Of a DNA stretch of 64,000 bases, positions 22,283 through 33,870 are shown piece after piece. A program made the position numbers and the translations under genes. Every line of letters starts with the position of its first letter. Position 1 is the first letter of the stretch. The notes under the pieces are model-generated. The model had not been told where the DNA came from, did not search any database, and saw only the letters and a list, made by a program, of their open reading frames with translations. The DNA lies in contig NC_092320.1 of NCBI RefSeq assembly GCF_036785885.1, positions 20,399,557-20,463,556 on the forward strand, in the 5' to 3' direction. This DNA is from Coffea arabica (taxonomy: Eukaryota; Streptophyta; Magnoliopsida; Gentianales; Rubiaceae).

Positions 22283-24741
22283 TTTCCCAAGTTGCTTTAC
22301 ACTTGGAAGGATCCAGAATTCCCAAAAGAATTTCCAAGCATACATAATAAAAGTAAAAAAAAAATCGTAAGTCTTTTTAACATCTATCACGTGCGCTAGG
22401 TGTGCCCAACAATCACAAACGCTCGCAAGGGGTATAGATAATGGAGCCTAGCCATGAGATGCGGATAACGTGGCTCAATTTGATATTCGGAGCGTGGCAT
22501 TTGAATGATCAAAACCCCACTTCATCATATAAGAAAGAGGAAGTTATATATTGGTTTCTTTCGGGAGAGGACGCTGGACTGGTGAGGCAACCTACATTGT
22601 GATTGTAGCACTCTGTTTTTTTTTTTTTTTTTGTAATTTGATTGTAAGTGAAATAAAAAAATCTTAAAAATATATAAAGGTGGATAGAAAATGTGTATTT
22701 ATGATGCAACAAAAAATAACATTTAAAAATAATTATTTCATCCAAACACACCCATTATATCAAGTTACTTTACATCTATCTATAATAAAAATAATAAATG
22801 TGTTTTGATTACAAGATTTTCAAAAAAAAAAAAATTTAATTTTGTTTTGGTTACATTATACACACAATTTTTCATCATCTTTGTATTTTACATACATCAC
22901 ATCACAAAAATTGCTACAATAATTATTTCAAATAAACATTTCAAATAACCTCCCATCCAAACAAACTAATTTTTTGAGGAGTTGCGGATGAAGATGGGAT
23001 AATGAGCAAATCTAAAATATTCGAATGACAATAATATCATTAAAATCAACCAAAACAATAATGTGAATCTATTACGTTTCATTTTCCAAAAACTACCACT
23101 ATCGAGGAAATGGATTTAAAAGATTATTATCACACAGAAAAAAAGTCAATTGTCAGAACTGGAATATTGGCAGAGTTCAATGAGAAGATTGCATAAGTAA
23201 AATTTCGTCTTAATATGGTTTTAAATTACCATCCAATCAAGATTTTAAAGTTCCAAGTTCTATTTTAATCTCCATCCCTTGTCCCTGCAAGCTCACCCTT
23301 TCTCAGTTTCTGCTCACGTCACATTTGCGGCCCCAATTCATCGAGTCATGAGGCCTTGTGTTACTTATCATGTAGTCAAACTTTGACCAGGTTTTACTAA
23401 TTAGTTATAGGCTTTGATTTGTATGTATTTGGGCCTCACATATGAGGTGGACCAATATAAGCCCAACATGTCTAAAGTTATCATTTAGATTTGCACGAAT
23501 GGTTCCCTATCGCATGGAAAACTGATCCGGTTTTCGATCAGTCAGTCTATTTTGGATTGTTCTCTTTTCTTTTTCTTTTTTTTTAAAGACCTTCCAAAGA
23601 GGAAGGTCTTTTTGAACTTCCTTTGTCAAAATTATTCATTTGCCTTCATTTGTGCCCAAAAAGCCCCAAACAAGGAACTAGAAAATTAAAGGATTAAAGG
23701 AATCACTGTGATAGAAAATTAGAAATCAAAGAATTAAAGGAAAAAGTGTGAAATAGCTATTATTCAAAGTTCAATTGTTATCAAATTTTTTGAACTTCAG
23801 CTTTTTCTTCTAAACTTCTTTATAATATGGCCAAGAATAAGAGAAAACTCGTATCATATCCAACTTCTATTTATTTGTGCTTTTTCGTATTGTGTTTTAA
23901 GTTATTACAAAAAAAAAAAAAGTCACTCATCTTATTACTCCCAAGATTTGCACGACGATAGCACAATCATCAAGCTGACTCTAATTTTTTGATCAAAAAC
24001 ATTTTTTACACAAAATGAAAAATGATGAATACACTAATTGGACAAAGACGTCAGCGATATTGAACTATAAAATTGGTCCAAAAATTTTTTTTGTCTTCTT
24101 TTGCTAAGAAATTATTTTTTTTGCTATTCTTATTAAAAAACAGTTTAATTTATACCCTCATCGGCCCTACACGTGAAGAAAAAGCAAATCATTGTTTTAA
24201 ACCTCTTAGTTGGTCCTTGCATCAGTTTCACTCGTAGCATTATTCAAACGGTCATTTAACAGACCTATAATAGAAATTAGGAGAATAGTCTCATTTTGCA
24301 TAAGGTTAAAATTATTGGTATCACTTTAAAAAATTATGTCCTTTTGCAAAAATTATAGAGGAGATGAAGTGTCATTAACAATAAGCGGTGTCTCCATTAA
24401 TTATGCCATTGTCTAGTAGAAGGTTAGCTGTTAAATATGGCCAGAAGTTGGAAATTTTTTTTGTTACTATTAAGCCTATATTAAACCGCTAATTACTTGT
24501 TTAGGTGGATAATTTATGTCCAAATTTGTAGCACGATCTGAAATGCAATTGATTACTTAAAATACTAGAAACTAGAACGGATGCTCAAAACTTACTATTT
24601 TAAGAAACTAGGGAAATGCATCTGCCTAGAGGTTGAGGAAAAAAATAATTGAACTAAAATTTGATTAAATAATAAAATAAAAAAATCAAGTTTGAGTTCC
24701 CTCTCCCCTTGGTGGTTTCTTCAGTTTTGTTGACATCTATG
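22283..24741. other. Intergenic, AT-rich, no gene seen
   Basis: No coding region. The segment 22730-22980 has MITE-like wording (catccaaacacaccc, cccatccaaacaaac) but no clear inverted ends. A perfect short hairpin lies at 23585-23611. The last eight bases, catctatg (24734-24741), are the left target duplication of the hAT derivative. Confidence 0.45.
23585..23611. other. Perfect 11-bp inverted repeat
   Basis: AAAGACCTTCC, loop AAAGA, GGAAGGTCTTT, followed by two further T. No gene adjoins it, so a terminator role is not supported. Confidence 0.6.
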
Positions 24742-25223
24742 CAGGGGCGGAGCCAGGAAAAATTTTCAGTGGGGTCAAAAGCAACTAAAATTTTTTATCT
24801 ACTCTTTTTCTAGTTTTTTAAGAAAAAAAATTCACCAACAAGTACAAATGATGCATATATTTCATGAAAAACATAAAAAGACAAACTCAAAATTATTAAT
24901 GTAATAATAATTTTATTTTAAAAAGCAAATTAAACCATTTACAATTGCTCATGACGAGTTTTCATATTTTGATAACAGTTTACAATCTTTTTATTTTGAA
25001 CTTCACGAAATATATTTTTCTCAATATAAGTAACTAAACAATTATTCATCGAAGTGTCTTCTATTCTATTTTGTAACCGATTCTTCACTATATTCATAAT
25101 TGAAAAAATCCTTTCTACGATAGTTGTAATAACAGGTAAAATCAAAAGCAACTTTAAAAGCATATAAACCAATAGATACACAAAACTCTAGGGGGCAATG
25201 CCTCCAGTGTAAATCCGCCACTG
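24742..25223 (-). mobile_element. hAT deletion derivative (482 bp)
   Basis: Ends are hAT-like: CAGGGGCGGAGCCAGG at the left and the inverse of CAGTGGCGGATTTACAC at the right. Eight-base flanks catctatg and catccatg match at 7 of 8. The interior keeps only the 3' end of a transposase gene. Confidence 0.88.
24939..25181 (-). pseudogene. hAT transposase C-terminal dimerisation fragment
   Basis: 80 residues with the hAT dimerisation-domain signature: LPVITTIVERIFSIMNIVKNRLQNRI, then LVTYIEKNIF and MKTRHEQL as the natural C-terminus. Zinc finger and catalytic parts are missing, so no activity is possible. It lies wholly within the hAT derivative, near its right end. Confidence 0.85.
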
Positions 25224-25231
25224 CATCCATG

Positions 25232-27300
25232 GTACAATACTTCAACCCTTCTTGCTACACAAATGACAACGAATAGTTATCTTTTTTTTTCTGGGAAAGT
25301 CTAATCAAAGGCTTCTAATGTTGTTTGAGTTGGAGGGTTATCGTCTTTTTGGTTCACAATAAAAGAAGCCACATTTTTTCCACCAAAGTTTGTGAATTAT
25401 GAGTTTATATATCATGATTATGTGTTGATAAAATTGTCGAATATTTGAGTTTAATTGTATTAATCTATATTGTCCACTATCTACATTTCCAATTATGAAT
25501 TATCTATTCCATTCTCAAAACACCATAATTTCAAGTTTCAACTTATTTTGTTGATTTTGGGATTAACTCAAATGAAAACTAGATAGTCTGAGTACGTGCG
25601 CAGTTCGTGTAATGGCCACGTTGGTTGAGTTTCTCCAAAGTTGGACTGACTTCATTCGATGGATGACCATTTGCCAAATCTGCCAGATTTATTTTAGGCA
25701 CTTAATGGATTTAGGGTAAGCAACCTATAGGCTAAATGGTCATTAAACTATACTTCACTTTCGACTAATGAAAATTTCGCTGTTTAAATTGTCCATTTAA
25801 CTGTTGAAGTTGGCTCTAAAAATGGTTTCATTTAGGGTTTCTGTAAACCTTGTTTGTACGCTCTAACGTCCCTAGTTAAGTTAGACTGAAGTACCTGGAG
25901 ACCTCACCTTTTGCTTTCTTGCATAATAAAATTTTTCTTATGAATAAACTTGGGGTGGATAAATACTAAATAGTATTAATTGCAAATATCCTTCTAAAAG
26001 TTGTATTTTAACAAGACCCTTTTTTCTTGATGCATTAATACAGCATTCAAGCTAGTATGTAAGAAGCTGTTTTGTTTTAAAGGGAATCGGTGCAACTTAT
26101 TGATGGCAATTGGTGCCGTTTTGGATCTAAGATAGAAAATATGCCTTATAGAGTTCTCCTTCCTCAAAATTTATTCACTTTTTGAGTCAGAAGAAAATCT
26201 CACCAAGGTCTGGAAAGCACTATTCGATGTGTATGAGGAATATATTGTTACAACTGGCAGTTCAAGTGAAAATGTAATTGTGTCCTACGGTAGTGCATCT
26301 GATGGCCGGGATTCAAGGTAGCAAAAGTCTTTGGATTGGAACGATTCTACTGAATATATTGTAGCAGTATAGACTTCAGCCTCCCCGCAAATCCGAATTG
26401 TTAGATTATCTAGATAAGCCTCATCATCTAATTGGCTCAGATTCAAGTTCATTTGACTGCTTATAGTGGTGGAAAGTCAATAGCATTACATACCCGACTT
26501 TTTCTACGATGGCCTGCGATATCTTGGTTATTCTGATAACTACAGTAGCATTTAAGATCATGTTTAGTGCCTGAACTAGAGTAATTGATTCATATAAAGC
26601 TGCATTGGCTCATCAATCTTTCATATACCTCCATTTGCACAGATTGCACCAAAGTTCATGTGCTGGAATTTACGTTATTTTGAAGGTATCAGCATGTCTT
26701 GTTTACTAATTTCATGCACATTATAGAGGAGTTCTGCTTCTGCGTTGAGTAATTATGTTTCATGCACATAATTTGATTTACACAGACTTCTGGTTTTTGA
26801 AAAGATGTAGTATGGTGCTTGATTCTGCCAATTTGGAACCTGGATGATACATCATTTGAAATATTTGGAAATTCACTGGCGGATTTGTTGCTAAATGAAA
26901 TGGTTCCGAAAATTGAGTAATTCTGGTTCTAGAGGACTGAGTCATATCAAGTGCTCAACTTGAGTCAATCTCGAGTAAGCAAAAGTACTGTCAATCTTGA
27001 GCTCGAGCAAAAAGATTGCAGCTCACTCAAACTCAAGTTCAAGTAGTAGTTTTTTGGGTCGAGGCAGGCTTGAGCATAGAGCTATTAGAACTATAAATGC
27101 AAGAGAGGATAATAATTGTTAATATGTGTATATATATGATAGGATAAGTGAATACTAAGTGTATTAACGAGTGAATACTAAGTATGTGTATAAATACTAA
27201 AAGCATCTGCTAGAAAAAATCCTTTTAATTTTGTGGTAGGTGTTTTGCATGCTACACACGCTAGAACAATCATTGTCTATAAACCAAATATTCCCCAAAT
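25232..27300. other. Intergenic; contains a segment duplicated at 53046-53232
   Basis: No gene seen. Bases about 25487-25690 match 53046-53232 in the same orientation (atctattccattct, gtgcgca.ttcgtgtaatgg, ttgccaaatct). Around 26938-27070 repeated ctcgag/caagct words resemble the hAT-type MITE at 55785-56151 and may be a fragment of it. Confidence 0.45.
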
Positions 27301-27360
27301 GCATTAATTAACGCATTGGTCATAACAAAAGCATTAATTAACGCATTGGTCATAACAAAA
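27301..27360. repeat. Exact 30-bp tandem duplication
   Basis: Bases 27301-27330 (gcattaattaacgcattgg...) are repeated exactly at 27331-27360. The shared tail cataacaaaa recurs directly before the tRNA. Confidence 0.95.
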
Positions 27361-27417
27361 GCCTTTGTTTTGGACGTTAATTACAATTGTTGTAGTATAA
27401 TAAAAGTCATAACAAAA

Positions 27418-27489
27418 GTCGTTGTAGTATAGTGGTGAGTATTCCCGCCTGTCACGCGGGCGACCCGGGTTCGATCCCCGGCAACGGCG
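27418..27489 (+). tRNA. tRNA-Asp (anticodon GUC)
   Basis: 72 nt fold as a cloverleaf: acceptor GTCGTTG with CAACGGC plus discriminator G, anticodon arm CCCGCCTGTCACGCGGG with loop centred on GTC, and T arm CCGGGTTCGATCCCCGG containing the B box. The A-box region TAGTATAGTGGTGAG is standard for plant tRNA-Asp. A CAA motif lies just upstream (aacaaaagtc) and tttctttt about 20 bp downstream could terminate Pol III. Its 3' end is the exact complement of the primer site used by elements A and B. Athila-like LTR sequence begins within a few bases of its 3' end and the junction gcgcta resembles a mutated primer site (gcgcca), so origin from a retroelement primer is possible. Confidence 0.9.
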
Positions 27490-27766
27490 CTAAAAAAATT
27501 TGTTTCTTTTGGAGTCAAGTATGTGCAATAATAAATATCTATTAGAAAAGAATCTAAATTTTGTATATAGGGTGAGTAGGGTTGAATCCACAGGATTAGA
27601 AAAATTCGTTTATTTTAGTGTTCAGAGCTTTAGGAGATTTTTATATGATTGAGGATAATTAAACAACTCAAATAAATTAAATAAAATAAAAACTAAATGA
27701 CAATTTAACAAAATTAAATCAATAATGAATAATCTCTAGCCAAGAAATAATTTCAGAGACGATTCA
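27490..27766 (-). repeat. Element C: decayed Athila-like LTR, left piece
   Basis: Matches the start of element A's LTR (plus-strand wording gtcaa..tgtgcaataataaatat, then ggtgagtagggttgaatccaca, then ctctagccaagaaataa) with much divergence. The match continues on the far side of element B at 51344, and the target duplication ATTCA (27762-27766 and 51339-51343) shows B landed inside it. Confidence 0.7.
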
Positions 27767-28101
27767 TGATAGGTGCCGAACCTGTGAAATAATTTATTAC
27801 CTACTCAAGAAAATACAAATTTGTATATAGCGGTGAGTAAGGTCGAATCCACATGAACTAGGGGTAATTCATTTCTTTTCAATTTCGGGACACAAGGGAG
27901 CTTTTATAGAAGTCTCCCACGTGTGAATTAATTTGCTCCAGAAAGTCTCTCCTTTTTTGTAGTTTTCTACTCCATTCCCTGAAATTAAGTCCAGATACCA
28001 TATATAACCAAATATAAGTAGATATTAACAATTAAAGCAATATTTGGCAGGGACAAAGGGGGAAATTAACAATAAAATTACTAACAATTAACACCCTATC
28101 A
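27767..28101 (-). repeat. Element B 3' LTR
   Basis: Plus strand TGATAGGTGCCGAACC to ACACCCTATCA. It carries gtatatagcggtgagta..gtcgaatccaca, a block shared with LTR C. Confidence 0.88.
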
Positions 28102-28140
28102 ATTCCCCCCACACCTGAACCATGCTTGCCCTCAAGCATG
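28102..28140 (-). promoter_or_regulatory. Element B polypurine tract with adjacent hairpin
   Basis: Minus strand reads AGGTGTGGGGGGAAT against the LTR. Just upstream is a perfect 8-bp stem (plus strand CATGCTTG, CCCT, CAAGCATG; 28121-28140). Confidence 0.8.
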
Positions 28141-28469
28141 AGAACAGCAATTGAACACCAAAATTTTGCAATGGCTGTTGCTCCAACTACCGTATTGCCA
28201 AGATACCCAGGAAAACATATATCAAGTATCACAGGTCAAGATCAAAGAAAAATCACCCCGGTTAGCTTACCAACCCCCAACTCCTCCAATTTAAAGCAAA
28301 CTATTCTAAGAAAAAGGAATGGTTGCTCACATTTATCAGCAAATGGTCCAACTATTAGTCAAAATCTTACATTAAACCTATAAATCGGCAAACTGACTTT
28401 TATCACATTTTCTATTTTTTCTTTTTTTTTTCAATAGTAACTGAAGACTTAATCTCTAGCCATTGGAGC

Positions 28470-28606
28470 CTTTTGACGCGAACTCCAACATTTGTCAGAT
28501 GAAAGAGTCCGGTTACTCAACTCCTATCGCTATATGATCACGTATTCATAGAGATTACTACCTTTTGACGGGAGAATCGACACTTTAGGTGAAGATCCCC
28601 AATTAC
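28470..28606 (-). repeat. Element B conserved two-unit non-coding module
   Basis: Two diverged units beginning cttttgacg (28470 and 28562), each followed by a gatgaaagagtcc- or gtgaagatccc-type tail. Element A has the counterpart at 33729-33870. Confidence 0.6.
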
Positions 28607-29063
28607 AGAGTAGTAACCACTAGTGGAATATAGTCAACTCTTATTTACAATCATATAACACAATAACTGAAGACAACACAAAATTAACAGCAGCCAACCT
28701 CAAATTTTCAAACATGGAGAACTAAAATTAATAATTAGACCAATTCACATGAAAAATGCCAACAATCATTTCCTATGCCTAGAAAAGTTAACCAAAAATT
28801 AGAAAAATCAAGCAATTACTGATATTCACCAAAGAGACATTCCTGAACTCAACCACATTAACTTGATGCCCTTTTTTTTACTAAAACTTGGCAATAGCAG
28901 AATTAGAGATAACAATCCAGCATCAAAACTTGGTATTCATATAAGAACTAATCACTAGAAAAAAAAAAGAAAATAAAATAAATGAAAGATAGATGAAAAC
29001 AAGCAAAAAATAAAGGAAAACCCTCTAGAAACTAAAAATTGGAAAAACTAGCACTACAATTGA

Positions 29064-29100
29064 TCCCCCCACACCTAAATGACACATTGTCCTCAATGTG
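29064..29100 (-). promoter_or_regulatory. Element B second polypurine-plus-hairpin module
   Basis: Plus strand ccccccacacctaaatga, then CACATTG, TCCT, CAATGTG (29083-29100). Same layout as the module next to the 3' LTR but with a different stem. Confidence 0.75.
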
Positions 29101-29119
29101 ACTAACCAACAGTAAAAGT

Positions 29120-30556
29120 AAAGAGAAAGACAACGGTACTTCCCTGAAGTCGTCAAAACAGTAGAGGTTCAGGTGAAAATTGAGGAGCAAGGCCTGCATA
29201 GTGCATAAATGCTGCCAAATCTGCGTTATGTTATGCAAGTTGACGTCAATGTGGGTCACTTGAGTCTCCAGTCGCTCAACTGTCATCCGGAGTTGGAGCC
29301 AGTCGTCAGCCCCTGGGGTACGATCGGAGGTAGACGGGCCGAAATCACCGCCATCAGCGGAGGAGCGGGCAAAAGATGACCGAGGGGGATGCGAAGCGAT
29401 CTCGGGGAAAGAACCTCCCACCCATTGTCACCTTCCCGAACCAAACCTATTTTCTCTAGACAAGGAATGTCCAAGGGCTCCATTTGACAGGCGACATGCA
29501 AATCATGATTAGAAAGATCAAGTACATGCAAATTAATAACCAAATGAGTAATGTATGACCCAAGAATCAGGGGCGCTTCTTTTTAGGTAAAACAGATTTG
29601 AACTGAGAAGCGAGCCAGCACCCCAAGTTAACTTTAATGTTATTATGCATGCACCAAATAAAGAAAAATTGCGGCTTAGACAAAAACGCTCCACCTATCT
29701 CGCCTACTCGAGAAACTATATGCCAAGAAACGGTGGATATAACGAGACGCGGGGTCCTTTAGATAGCAACACTTAGACAAATGAGGGTCATAATTAGCAC
29801 GGTTAGGTAAAACAGATTTGAACTGAGAAGCGAGCCAGCACCCCAAGTTAACTTTAATGTTATTATGCATGCACCAAATAAAGAAAAATTGCGGCTTAGA
29901 CAAAAACGCTCCACCTATCTCGCCTACTCGAGAAACTATATGCCAAGAAACGGTGGATATAACGAGACGCGGGGGTCCTTTAGATAGCAACTCTTAGACA
30001 AATGAGGGTCATAATTAGCACGGTCAACAGACATATTCTCCCAAATATGTCGATAGTAGGAGAAAAAGGGTTGTACGTAGTCACATGCACTCTCGACATA
30101 CTCACGACAGTCGGCATATGCCTGATTAATAAAACTAAGAGCAAGATTGAAATCAATAATGGAATGGTGGAACTCTTGACCTATTAGTCTAAAACGGATG
30201 ACATTGGGAGTAGAAACTGTGCAACCCGTGGGGAGGTCGAACTCGAATGTGGCATAGAACTCCCTAATCAACTCGACAAAAGTTGGACGGTCAACAATAT
30301 AAGTGTAGGGATGCCACCCAATTGCCTGGATCAAGCGATCAAAGTCAACCCTAATATTTAGAAGGCCCAAGGTGGCGGCGTCTCGATATCGACAGGGGGT
30401 AATCCGCCGTTCACAACAAGCAGCATATCGCTACTTGTCAGTGGCCCTGGTGAAGTTCAAATTACTTCCAAAATGTGAGGGTCAGAAATATGGACGTGGG
30501 GGAGGCTGTGAGTGTCTAGGTGTCCTAGACCTAGAAGCGGATCTCGACCTCACCAT
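29120..30556 (-). pseudogene. Element B ATHILA-type ORF, decayed and internally duplicated
   Basis: Starts at an ATG at 30556 (MVTMVR-like context in A) and matches element A's ORF at 34389-35664: FVELIREFYATFEFDLPTG, VIRFRLIGQEFHHSIIDFNLA, PQFFFIWCMHNNIKVNLGCW, LDLSNHDLHVACQMEPLDIPC, then a C-terminal MTVERLETQVTHIDVNLHNI. Several frameshifts and a 220-bp tandem duplication break it. In Athila elements this ORF sits after pol, in the env position; its function is not known from sequence. Confidence 0.78.
29584..30024. repeat. 220-bp tandem duplication inside the ATHILA-type ORF of B
   Basis: taggtaaaacagatttgaac begins at 29584 and again at 29804; both units end taattagcacggt. The copies are nearly identical, so this duplication is much younger than element B. 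It changes the reading frame. Confidence 0.9.
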
Positions 30557-31788
30557 GGTAACTAGCAGGCAGCCCAAACAGCAAAAGACAGAATAACCGG
30601 CAAATTGGAATCAATAATAATGGAAGAACCACTGGTGCTGTCCCCCGTATGCAACCCAAACAATAGACAGCACAATTCAGGCACCCAAAAGCTATAAAAA
30701 TACCCCAACAATACAACAAAGTCAAACAATAAGCACTGGTATCCCAAGCTTAGCCAAATGCAGAATCAATGGACCCCAAAGTGCAACAAATGTTCCCAAG
30801 AACTCAATAATTGAAATAAAAAAGACACAATACCCCCAAACAAGGCAACCTAAGGCAACCTACTTCAACAAGCAAATTTAAGCGTTATAGGCACCTTCCA
30901 ATTTAACAAACAACCGCAGCAGATTACCCACAATTAGACACAAATTACAGCAAATTAGACACAATTGGACCAAAAATTGTAACAACTGTCTCCAATTGGA
31001 CAGTCAATTACCCAATTCAACATGCTAAAATTAGCAATTGACTCAAGAAAATGGCAACTCCAACAGCCACAGTTCAGAATGCGGACTAAAACAACTCAAA
31101 CACAAATGTCCAGTAGTTAGTTAAGCAACCAATAACATAAAAGGGATAAATTTTATACACACTATCACAACCAGTACCACTGGTGTGCCCCACAAAAAAT
31201 GGAACAACTCGAACTTCCAAGCAAATCAACAAAATCTCAAACTAGTCACCCACGATCGAGATAAAAGATCTAAGCAAACGCACAATTTGAATCAATAAGC
31301 AGACTATCTCCAGCAGGTCAATTAAATTCACCCAAAAGCTGTAAGTAAAGAAAATGACATCCACACAAATTATGGCCCACAAATAACATCAATTTATTCA
31401 ATTAGAAAGCAGCAAAAGGGCTTCAGTGAAAATGAAAGGTGACCCACGCACTTGAGAGTGCAAAATCGCAATCAAGGGTTGAAAAGAATGTGTACCGACG
31501 CCCCAAGTGTGAAGGCGGCACTGCCGGGTGGTTGTCGTGAGAGTGGAGGTGTAGCGGCGTCGTGAGCTGGCGGAAGTGATGGAAGCACGGGACTACTTGG
31601 TGGAGTAAGGATGCCTTTGGGAGCGTTTGGGAAGATGGACTGCGGCCGAGCGCGAGGGGGCAACTGCTGGAGTGAGGCGTGGCTGCTTGGGCTAGGCTAA
31701 AGGCACACATGGACTGCGGCGTGCATACGGGAGGTGGTGGCAACGGCTGAAGCTAGGTAGAGAGGAAAAGGGGAATGGCGGGGAGCTC
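30557..31788. other. Element B non-coding interior up to the A insertion
   Basis: No gene seen. The last 360 bp (31430-31788) are GC-rich and continue at 47398-47700 beyond element A. The terminal agctc (31784-31788) is A's target duplication. Confidence 0.6.
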
Positions 31789-33318
31789 TGACAGGGCGTC
31801 AAACCTGTGCAATAATAAATATAGAACCTAACTACCACTAAAAGCAGTCAATAATTAATCCTAGGTACTGGAGCAGGGACTCTATGTGTGCAATGGGTTA
31901 CTTGATTCACCCTGTTCCCGAAGAGTTTGCTGAATCCGATATACCAGAATTAATTAGTTGGCAAAAATTACTGAATAGTACACAGTGACAAGTAGGGTCG
32001 TCTCCTCAGGAACTGGGGATATTTGTCTCTCTTAAATTCCAATTAGTATGGGGGATTTCACCGGAATGAAACTAACAATAATTAGACAATTCAAATAAAA
32101 ATGAATACTTAACTAGCACAAATATAGCAGGAATTAAATCAAGAATAAATAAATTCTAGCCACGGATGCAACTACTCAGGCACAATCCATTTATCCGATC
32201 ATTGATGCAAGAGAGGTTCACTCAATTTATTAATAGGCTAGTTATAACCATCGATGAACTCTAATGACCAATTTTTCCTTAATTTATAAATGACCAAGGT
32301 ACGACCATTAATCACCCCTAACCAGAAAAGTACTCTTAGGTACGATCGTAGGATTTAATTTTTCAATTGTATTAATAACCAGAAAAACCTAGCCCTAATC
32401 AATAACACGCTACGAGGGTTATTTAAATTAGATTGCACGTTCCCCTAATGTGTAAACACACCAGTTGCCACTAATATTAATCAATCAAACAATTACGGAT
32501 TTAATTGACTAAATTGGCACGAGATTAATAAATCACATTGAACATCGGGCTCTTGACATCCAATTAATAAAATAATCCCATGAAAATTCAAGCAGACAAC
32601 GTGCAAATATTAATAAATAAAGGAACACGTGAAAACTAATTAGATCTCACAGATTTTCGGGACTGCGCCGTCGAGTTGACCCTTGACTAGATGGAAGACT
32701 TAGCCACGCCGCATAATTAAATCACCACACGAATTAATGGATTGCATAAACATTGCGGTTTTTACTAGAAAGCAAAGGGTGAAAGATGTTTTTCCCGTTG
32801 GGGTATATTGTCGAACATCTGGCGTGTGTCAGAGGCCAGTCAAAAGAAAGAAAACTAAAAACTGAACTAAAAGCTAAAACTGGCCAGCCGACTGCTTCTG
32901 TCCGTTCTCTACTTATAGAGAAACAAAAGGAAGTTGACTCAAGCTACCTAGTCTGCGGTCCCACCACAATTAGGAAGCAAGCAAAAGATTACAAGGAAAA
33001 AGCTTCTCCTCGTGTGTTTCTCTCAAGAGCCCAATTGAAGAAAAGCCTTTGCTTCTTCGTGGTCCCCGCTGATGTCCCTCTTGAAAGCCAAAGGAGATTA
33101 CTAATGCTCTCTCCCGTAGGACTTGAGCCAATGAAGTACACAAGGTGGGCCCTTAGCCCAATTGTCTTTTGTTCCCTTTCTTTTTGGTAGTTTTCTGCTC
33201 CATCCCTGGAATTAGACCCAAGTACCAAATATAAGTAGATATCGGCAATTAACACAATATTTGATAGGTATAACAGGGGAAATGAGTAATAAAATTACTA
33301 TCAAATACTGCCCTATCA
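31789..33318 (-). repeat. Element A 3' LTR
   Basis: Plus strand TGACAGGGCGTC to ACTGCCCTATCA. Open frames at 32786-33190 and 32989-33255 lie wholly inside it and recur in the 5' LTR, so they are LTR sequence, not genes. Confidence 0.93.
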
Positions 33319-33357
33319 ATTCCCCCCACACCTGAATCATGCTTGCCCTCAAGCATG
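33319..33357 (-). promoter_or_regulatory. Element A polypurine tract with adjacent hairpin
   Basis: Minus strand AGGTGTGGGGGGAAT abuts the LTR; next to it is the perfect 8-bp stem CATGCTTG, loop CCCT, CAAGCATG (33338-33357). Confidence 0.82.
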
Positions 33358-33728
33358 GGGACAATTCAACTCAACACAGGCTAGCTTTCACATCATCATT
33401 GCCAGTTGTGCTTATACCAAAATTAAGATTTAGTGGCTAAGTGTCAATACATCTCTCCCGGTTAGCTCCTAAATTCATAGACCTGTCTAGTTCATGCTAA
33501 CTCGCCTAGGAAATCCAAATATTAACTAGCAACAGTCAGTAATTAAGTCAACTGGCAACCAAAATCTCAACAGTGCGAACCAAGGATCGGCAGGCCAACA
33601 TGATCATAAACTCAAATTTTTCACATCTGATTTTTCTTTTTTTTTCCTGATTGATTTTTTTTTCTTGATTTTTTTCCTTTTTTTTTTTTTGATTGCACGA
33701 ATAATGCTTAGTCCCAAGCTATTCAAGT

Positions 33729-33870
33729 CTTTTGACGTGAACTCTGACATTTTTAGATGAAAGAGCCCAGTTACTCAACTTTTCACAGCGCCAGGGCTAC
33801 TTACTCATAGATATCGCCACTTTTTAATGCGAGAGCCGACACTTGTGGTGAAGGCTCCCGGTTACTAGGT
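33729..33870 (-). repeat. Element A conserved two-unit non-coding module
   Basis: Units at 33729-33780 and 33820-33870 (ctttt.a.g.ga.....gacat, gatgaaagagccc or gtgaaggctccc, gttact). They lie between the 3' LTR and the ATHILA-type ORF, the same place as in B. Confidence 0.6.

Noticed and set aside
28126..28383. 85-codon plus-strand open frame
   Set aside because: Runs antisense through element B's polypurine module and 3' non-coding region.
32786..33255. Overlapping open frames of 134 and 88 codons
   Set aside because: They lie inside element A's 3' LTR and recur at 46935-47329 in the 5' LTR; no domain, so LTR sequence.
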